Below are positions 7,661 to 11,951 of a stretch of DNA of 11,951 nucleotides, piece after piece; the first letter of the stretch is position 1, and every line of letters starts with the position of its first letter. The notes under the pieces were generated by a model. The model was not told the DNA's origin, made no database searches, and saw only the letters and a list, made by a program, of their open reading frames with translations. The position numbers and the translations under genes are program-made. This DNA comes from Clostridiales bacterium (GTDB lineage Bacteria; Bacillota; Clostridia; Oscillospirales; Acutalibacteraceae): positions 2,706-14,656 of the forward strand of contig DXVY01000025.1 of NCBI GenBank assembly GCA_019417145.1, read 5' to 3'.

Positions 7661-7701
7661 AAAAAAAACTCCCGTCCGGTATGCGCCGGGCGGGAGTTTT
7701 T
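7661..7701 (+). terminator. Intrinsic terminator of the cytochrome operon
   Basis: A 14-bp stem, AAACTCCCGTCCGG (7666-7679) / CCGGGCGGGAGTTT (7686-7699), with one G-T pair and a 6-nt loop, is followed by a T-run to 7701. The eight A at 7661-7668 give it the symmetry of a bidirectional terminator. It lies 37 nt after the stop of the dockerin cytochrome gene. Confidence 0.9.
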
Positions 7702-8096
7702 CCTTGCTTTCAGAAACCACCGGCTCTGCCGGCGGAGGTGCCCCGTAAAAAGCTTTAGCTTCAAGCATCGAGCAAAGCGAGCTGCTAACAGCAACCTTCT
7801 GAAAATAGGAAAGCTTTCGTTCGGACAGCCAATCGCCCGTTTACGGGCTGCGGGGCAAGTAATGCAAGTGGAATAAATTCGGTGCCTCATTCGGTGCCTC
7901 TTAAGAGGCCGGCCGGTATTATGCCCTTTTAGGGCTTGTGCAAAGACGAGGTATACATGAAAGTCCCGGGTCTTGTGCCAAGTGTTCTTGCACCACGGCT
8001 GCCTTTCCTGCGGGCCGGCTTTCGTGCATCCGCCGACAGGAGGGTGGGGGCGGATCGAAATGCCTTGCCTCGTTTTCCGGCAGCTCCCTGTGGACA
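7702..8096. other. Gene-free intergenic region rich in short inverted repeats
   Basis: I see no convincing coding sequence here; short open frames lack ribosome binding sites and recognisable protein character. The stretch holds several small hairpins: GCTG-CTAA-CAGC, GCCCGT-TT-ACGGGC, the palindrome GCCTCTTAAGAGGC, GCCC-TTTTA-GGGC, GTGC(C)AAG-TGTT-CTTGCAC near 7975-7993, and ATCCGCC (8028-8034) / GGCGGAT (8049-8055). It also contains a tandem 12-mer. It could be an untranslated structured RNA, an interspersed repeat or remnants of terminators. I cannot decide from sequence alone. Confidence 0.4.
7877..7900. repeat. Perfect tandem duplication of a 12-mer
   Basis: ATTCGGTGCCTC occurs twice back to back (7877-7888, 7889-7900). 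The second copy runs directly into the palindrome GCCTCTTAAGAGGC and the adjoining GGCCGGCC. Two copies are too few to suggest an iteron or CRISPR array. Confidence 0.8.
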
Positions 8097-8132
8097 AAAA
8101 AGGATCCGGCGCGTCAGCGCCGGATCCTTTTT
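8097..8132 (-). terminator. Intrinsic terminator of the GH38-type gene
   Basis: A perfect 16-bp inverted repeat, AAAAAGGATCCGGCGC (8097-8112) / GCGCCGGATCCTTTTT (8117-8132), has a 4-nt loop. On the minus strand it starts 18 nt after the TAA of the glycosidase gene and ends in a T-run. Because both flanks are A/T runs it can also stop rightward transcription. Confidence 0.92.
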
Positions 8133-8150
8133 CTGCGCCCGTAGGCGTAT

Positions 8151-10565
8151 TTATTCCACCGGTTGGGTAAAGGAGGCAAACCCCAGCGTGCCGCCGTTTA
8201 TGGCTTCCAGCTGCCGGAAGGCGGCGTCGGGGCTTACAGCGTCGGATAGGGTCAGGGAGTAGCGGTATTCGTGGAACCCGCCCAGGCTGACCTTGAAATT
8301 GGTCTCCCAGAAATTGTTCATCACCCAGGCATAGGTTTCGTCCAGGTTTTCCATGCCCGCTTCGCCGCAAAGCTTGATTTCATGGGCCTCCAGCGGGCCC
8401 ATGGATACCAGCGGGGTGTCGGGTAGACCGATGAGCAGGGAGGCGTCCTGGCCGGACAGGCAGAGGCCGTTCTGTATCGCGTAGAAATCGGCGCAGGAGC
8501 CGGGAAGCTGGTCGATCCGGGGCCGGAAGACGCAGCCGGTCTTGTCCATCCACAGGGTTTCCGGGCTCCCCGTGGTGAAGGGCAGGGCCAGGTACAGGTT
8601 TTCCGGATCCCACACGCAGTCCTTCTGGCAGCGCAGGCTAAGGTCGATGCGGGGGAAGGGCTTGTAGGCCGTGAGGATCAGATAACAGAACCGGCAACCC
8701 TCCAGCTCATACCGGAGCTGTACCCGGGAGAAGAGGGGCCCGTCCTCTAGAACCTTCACGCCGCGGCATACGCCCGCCGACCGCTTGGTGGCCGTGGATT
8801 TGCGGTTGCGACCCATGTCCCGCCGTACGCCGCAGGGGTCTCCCTCGCTGGGGGTGACCTCATAGATGGGGGTAAAGGCGGCGTATTTCCCCGACCTTAT
8901 CAGCTCCTTCTCCCGTTTCTTATCCCAAAGGGAGATGAGGCCCGCCTCTCCGAATACCAGCCGGAAGAAGGGGGTTTCCAACCGCTGGGGGCTGACCATG
9001 CCGCCCTGCTCTAACTGCCGCTGGAAGGTGGCATGCAGGTCGGATACACCCTCAATGCCCCGCTCGGCCCGCCGACCGGCCGAGAAGATGGCCGGCGCCG
9101 GCAGATCCCGTATGGCGTATTCCTTTACCTGTCCGGGGGCCAGCTGGGTTAAAATGTTCAGCTCGATTCCCCGGGCATAGGAACTGAGCTGGTGGGGAAC
9201 CGGGCTGCCGTCGGCCCTGTCCACAATCTCAAAATGCCGGTGGCCGCCCAGGGTCTCGGCGTTGATGCGGATGAGGTCGGTCACCGGTACGCCGTGGGGG
9301 TTGACGGCCTTGAACACCGGTTCGTGGTGCATGGAAAAGGGGGTTTCGCCCATGGAGAAGGTGATCTTGTCCAGGGCGCGGGAGGCCGATTCGTTGGCCT
9401 TTAAAGCGAACAGGCTCTTGCGCAGGTCCAGGTTGTTGACCGCGCTGTTCCAGGGCTCGGATACCGAGGAACAGTAGCCCCAGGTGTGCTCGGCGTAGAA
9501 CATCAGGTTATAGGCCGTATCCTCCAACAGCGCCGATCCGCAGAGCTTGGCCTCCGGATCCAGCCGGCGGGCCATCCGGTATTTCCGGTCGGCCTCCCGG
9601 TAATGCTGTACCACGTTGGGGGTGGAGCCCACCCCGTCGGCCCACCAGTCGGTCCAGTCCCCCTTGTAGGTGGGGATGGGCAGGCCGGTAGCCTCCACCG
9701 CATCGAAGAATTCGTCCAGGGTGGCCGGCTGCAGACGGATTTCCTCCCCGTGCAGCGCGTTGTACCTTTGGATAAAGTCCATGGCGCCGGCGAAGGGGGC
9801 GCCGTTGTCGGTCATCCGGCCGCAATAGTTTACCGGCGCCAGGTTATAAGGATGTCCTTGCTGCTTTAGCGTATCCACATAGGCCTGGATCCGGGCCTCG
9901 GCCTTCTGGAAGGGGTCCATTCCCGCGCCGTCCAGCCCGTCCCGCAGGGTGTATTCAAAGGCCCCGCCGGGGCAGATCCCCATTTCGTTGCCCATGAGAT
10001 AGTGCTCGCCCACCCAGGAAAGCAGCTTGTGGCCCTTGGGGGTCTCCCAGTAAAAGGGGGTCTGCTTTTGGAAGAGGGGATGGTATCCGTGATGGATGTG
10101 GATACAGGAGAGCAGCCGGGTGATGCCGTTATCGTATAGGGCGTCGGCAAAACCCCAGGCGTAGCCGTTGATGTCGGCGGTGAGGGCCGAGCGCAGGGAC
10201 AGGCCCTCCTGCCGTATCCGTTCGGTCGCCCGGGCGGTCATATGGGACAGCACGTCGAAGGATACAAGCTCGGTCATGTTCAGGTAGCTGCCCGAAAGAC
10301 CGATTTCTCCGGACTTTACAAACCGGATAAAATCCTCCCGGTCCTTAGGATCGGCCTCGCGCAGAAAGGTTTCCACGCACCAGAGGCTTTCGCAGTTCCA
10401 CTTGAAGCCCAGCCATTCCGGCTTATCGCTGTGGGCCCGCCGAAGGATCTGGACGGCCTCTTTTATGTAGTAGACATGATGCAGCTCAATTTTTTCCTGG
10501 TAATCGGTGTAGCCGATATCGGTGTGGCTGTGATGGATGAGATACAGGGTAAACGGTTTGTGCAC
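8151..10565 (-). CDS. GH38-type glycoside hydrolase (DUF5054-like)
   Basis: The 804-residue product, read from GTG 10565, has no signal peptide and is probably cytosolic. It resembles the GH38 alpha-mannosidase superfamily, specifically the DUF5054-type branch. HSHTDIGYTD near the N-terminus gives the zinc ligands His14 and Asp16. TADINGYAW gives the probable nucleophile Asp131, and AEHTWGY gives His360 as a further zinc ligand. GDWTDWWADGVGSTP at about 302-316 is a conserved active-site stretch. The C-terminal half is beta-rich, as in GH38. The substrate is unknown: alpha-mannoside cleavage is the family norm but this branch is poorly characterised. An in-frame ATG at 10634 is less likely because it lies within the promoter (-35 region) and upstream of the ribosome binding site. 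The gene has its own promoter and terminator, so it is a separate transcription unit pointing towards the cytochrome operon. Confidence 0.92.
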   Translation of the reverse strand: MHKPFTLYLIHHSHTDIGYTDYQEKIELHHVYYIKEAVQILRRAHSDKPEWLGFKWNCESLWCVETFLREADPKDREDFIRFVKSGEIGLSGSYLNMTELVSFDVLSHMTARATERIRQEGLSLRSALTADINGYAWGFADALYDNGITRLLSCIHIHHGYHPLFQKQTPFYWETPKGHKLLSWVGEHYLMGNEMGICPGGAFEYTLRDGLDGAGMDPFQKAEARIQAYVDTLKQQGHPYNLAPVNYCGRMTDNGAPFAGAMDFIQRYNALHGEEIRLQPATLDEFFDAVEATGLPIPTYKGDWTDWWADGVGSTPNVVQHYREADRKYRMARRLDPEAKLCGSALLEDTAYNLMFYAEHTWGYCSSVSEPWNSAVNNLDLRKSLFALKANESASRALDKITFSMGETPFSMHHEPVFKAVNPHGVPVTDLIRINAETLGGHRHFEIVDRADGSPVPHQLSSYARGIELNILTQLAPGQVKEYAIRDLPAPAIFSAGRRAERGIEGVSDLHATFQRQLEQGGMVSPQRLETPFFRLVFGEAGLISLWDKKREKELIRSGKYAAFTPIYEVTPSEGDPCGVRRDMGRNRKSTATKRSAGVCRGVKVLEDGPLFSRVQLRYELEGCRFCYLILTAYKPFPRIDLSLRCQKDCVWDPENLYLALPFTTGSPETLWMDKTGCVFRPRIDQLPGSCADFYAIQNGLCLSGQDASLLIGLPDTPLVSMGPLEAHEIKLCGEAGMENLDETYAWVMNNFWETNFKVSLGGFHEYRYSLTLSDAVSPDAAFRQLEAINGGTLGFASFTQPVE

Positions 10566-10574
10566 GGTATAACG

Positions 10575-10580
10575 CCTCCT
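10575..10580 (-). promoter_or_regulatory. Ribosome binding site that decides the GTG start of the GH38-type gene
   Basis: AGGAGG on the minus strand (CCTCCT on the plus strand) lies 9 nt upstream of GTG 10565. The protein beginning there, MHKPFTLYLIHHSHTD, puts the zinc-binding motif at the usual distance from the N-terminus. Confidence 0.85.
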
Positions 10581-10605
10581 TATTATGCAAATGTCTCTAG
10601 TGGGG

Positions 10606-10634
10606 ATTATACGGCATATCCGTGCCATACGCAA
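10606..10634 (-). promoter_or_regulatory. Sigma-A-type promoter of the GH38-type gene
   Basis: On the minus strand a perfect -10 TATAAT (10611-10606) lies exactly 17 nt downstream of a weak -35 TTGCGT (10634-10629, three of six matching TTGACA). The predicted start is around 10599-10596, giving a leader of roughly 30 nt before GTG 10565. Confidence 0.7.
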
Positions 10635-10683
10635 TCATTTTTTGCCCGCAGGTCAGCCGTCCGCTCCGCCGCCCGAAAAGCAG

Positions 10684-10720
10684 AAAAAACCCGTCCTGTC
10701 CCTTTGGACAAAACGGGTTT
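10684..10720 (-). terminator. Intrinsic terminator of the TolB-like gene
   Basis: On the minus strand AAACCCGTTTTGTCC pairs over 15 bp (two G-T pairs) with GGACAGGACGGGTTT around the loop AAAG, followed by a T-run (plus-strand A-run 10684-10689). The hairpin begins 3 nt after the TAA. It isolates the TolB-like gene from the downstream glycosidase. Confidence 0.92.
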
Positions 10721-10723
10721 GAT

Positions 10724-11951
10724 TTACGTCAGCCTATCCAGATCGGCTAAAATATAATAGGAGGTCTTTATCCCATCCTCTTCAAACTGGCCCAGCAGCA
10801 AGACCCGGTTGTTTCCCCAAAAGCCCAGCAGCGCAATGCCCTGGTAGGGGGAGGCCTCCACCGCCTGCTGCGCCCGGTTGGGCAGGGACAGGCAGACCAG
10901 CGCGCCGTCCCGCCCGGCCGTCTGAAGGCTCCACTGCAAATCGTCCTCCCGGATCAGGCGGACCATGCGGGAACGGTCGGGACTGCACTGCATTTGACTG
11001 TATCGATTGGTTGAGGGGATGGGGAAGGAAAAGGTTGCTCCGGTGGCGGCGTCGTAGCAGATCAGCCCTTCCGCCTCCTGCGCCCCATAGACCGTGGAGC
11101 CTAAAAAGGCTTCTGTGGACAGGGTATCTGCCGTGACCGGGATGGGCAGGCGTTCCGGCCCGGCATCGAGTTCAAGGGGTGAGACCGCATAATAGGTATC
11201 CTGCCCGTTTAAATAGCATCTGTAGATCAGTCGGTCGCCTATCCACTGGTCAATATACCCCTCTCTAGCCAGCAGGCTTTCATCCCCGGTTTTTGTATCG
11301 TAGACCCAAATATCGCACAAATCCCTACCGCTTGGACAGCCTGCCGCCTCCTGGGAGCGGAGAAAATCCTCGTAGGTCCGCCGGTCGCTTTGATAGGCGA
11401 TCCACCTTCCGTCGGGACTTACCAATGGATCGTCGGCCCAATGCAGTTGCGCTCCATCGGTAAGCCCTTTGTTCAATTTCCGTACGTCGTATTCGCCCAC
11501 CGTGTCCCGGCTGAGCTTTTCCAGCCGTCTTTCCGGAATGTGCAGGCGATAGAGGGAAGAGCAGCGGGTTTCAGGATCGTGGGCCGTAAAAATATACGCT
11601 TGTCGGTCGGGGGAGAAGCATCCCCGCAGGCTGGGACCTGTGGGCTCTCTTAGCAGGAAGCTCCCACCCTGAAACCGTATGAGCTCCAGCTCAATCTGTA
11701 GCGATTCCAAAGGGATGGTTTCGATCTGAAACGCCTCTGCCTCAAGAGGAAAGATTTGGGCGGGGATTTGCGCCTGGAGCTCATACAGGGGCACGCTGCG
11801 GCAGAGCCCGGTTTGATCCAACCAGGCCGCCGGCCGCATATACCAGCCGGGGGCGATCTCCGCAAAGCCCTGGGGGAGCGGGTCGACCGGGGAAGGGAGG
11901 GCCTCCTTTGCGGACGGATCCTCTGCGAGGGCGCCCGACCCTTCCGTGGAG
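10724..11951 (-). CDS. TolB-like beta-propeller protein (5' end outside window)
   Basis: The C-terminal 408 residues are visible; the frame is open to the window edge with no stop, so the ATG at 11839 is probably internal. The first residues (STEGSGALAEDPSAKEALP) form a small, acidic, proline-containing linker of the type that follows the signal sequence in secreted Gram-positive lipoproteins, but the signal itself is not in view. The rest carries TolB/PD40-like blade motifs: CFSPDRQAYIF, LVSPDGRWIAYQSDRR and QCSPDRSRM, plus blade-like strands such as DIWVYDTKTGDE. No catalytic residues or haem motifs are seen. Such propellers act as binding or sensing platforms; no ligand can be named. It has its own terminator just upstream of the glycosidase promoter, so the two are not an obvious operon. 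Confidence 0.85.
   Translation of the reverse strand, partial: STEGSGALAEDPSAKEALPSPVDPLPQGFAEIAPGWYMRPAAWLDQTGLCRSVPLYELQAQIPAQIFPLEAEAFQIETIPLESLQIELELIRFQGGSFLLREPTGPSLRGCFSPDRQAYIFTAHDPETRCSSLYRLHIPERRLEKLSRDTVGEYDVRKLNKGLTDGAQLHWADDPLVSPDGRWIAYQSDRRTYEDFLRSQEAAGCPSGRDLCDIWVYDTKTGDESLLAREGYIDQWIGDRLIYRCYLNGQDTYYAVSPLELDAGPERLPIPVTADTLSTEAFLGSTVYGAQEAEGLICYDAATGATFSFPIPSTNRYSQMQCSPDRSRMVRLIREDDLQWSLQTAGRDGALVCLSLPNRAQQAVEASPYQGIALLGFWGNNRVLLLGQFEEDGIKTSYYILADLDRLT

Noticed and set aside
7877..7900. Tandem 12-mer as a CRISPR array or replication iteron
   Set aside because: Only two contiguous copies without spacers exist, and there are no cas or replication genes nearby.
7634..8262. Small rightward open frames in the intergenic region
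   Set aside because: They run through terminator hairpins, lack ribosome binding sites and have shadow-like composition.
7594..8370. 258-codon leftward open frame across the intergenic region
   Set aside because: It spans two intrinsic terminators and overlaps the ends of two real genes in the wrong frame. The product is rich in Arg, Pro and Cys without domain character.
10242..10757. 171-codon rightward open frame over the glycosidase start and promoter
   Set aside because: It is antisense to the GH38 coding region and crosses a promoter and a terminator of the other strand; no ribosome binding site or domain is seen.

Overview
The window looks like a chromosome segment of an anaerobic, Gram-positive gut- or rumen-type Bacillota (Clostridia such as Oscillospirales or Christensenellales). 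This placement is inferred from strong AGGAGG-type ribosome binding sites, intrinsic terminators, a Gram-positive signal peptide, a type I dockerin, a DUF5054-type GH38 protein and fairly high GC. I could not run a taxonomic search.

Positions 1-7628 read rightward and carry an extracellular c-type cytochrome locus. It opens with the last 74 codons of a CcsA/ResC-type haem-lyase component of cytochrome c maturation (System II), closed by a terminator. After a 200-nt leader region with three successive hairpins comes a two-gene unit with a 16-nt gap. The first gene encodes a membrane-anchored beta-propeller fused to a dihaem peroxidase-like region with two CXXCH motifs. The second encodes a 1640-residue secreted protein. 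It combines a TolB-like propeller, a hydrazine-synthase-alpha-like (HzsA-related) CXXCH region, a second cytochrome c region interrupted by three tandem beta-sandwich repeats, a discoidin-like domain and a C-terminal type I dockerin. A strong terminator follows.

Positions 7702-8096 carry no convincing gene but hold many short inverted repeats and a perfect tandem 12-mer. A 16-bp perfect hairpin terminator then closes the leftward gene that follows.

Positions 8151-11951 read leftward. A GH38-type (DUF5054-like) glycoside hydrolase has its own promoter and a GTG start. Upstream of it lies the 3' part of a TolB-like propeller protein with its own terminator; its 5' end is outside the window.

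The rightward genes fit together: the CcsA-like protein attaches haem outside the membrane, the propeller-dihaem protein sits on the membrane, and the dockerin protein could dock on a cohesin-bearing scaffold. A dockerin on an HzsA-like multidomain cytochrome is the most unusual feature. No cohesin, quinone-linked donor or terminal reductase is visible in the window, so the electron-transfer role is a hypothesis.
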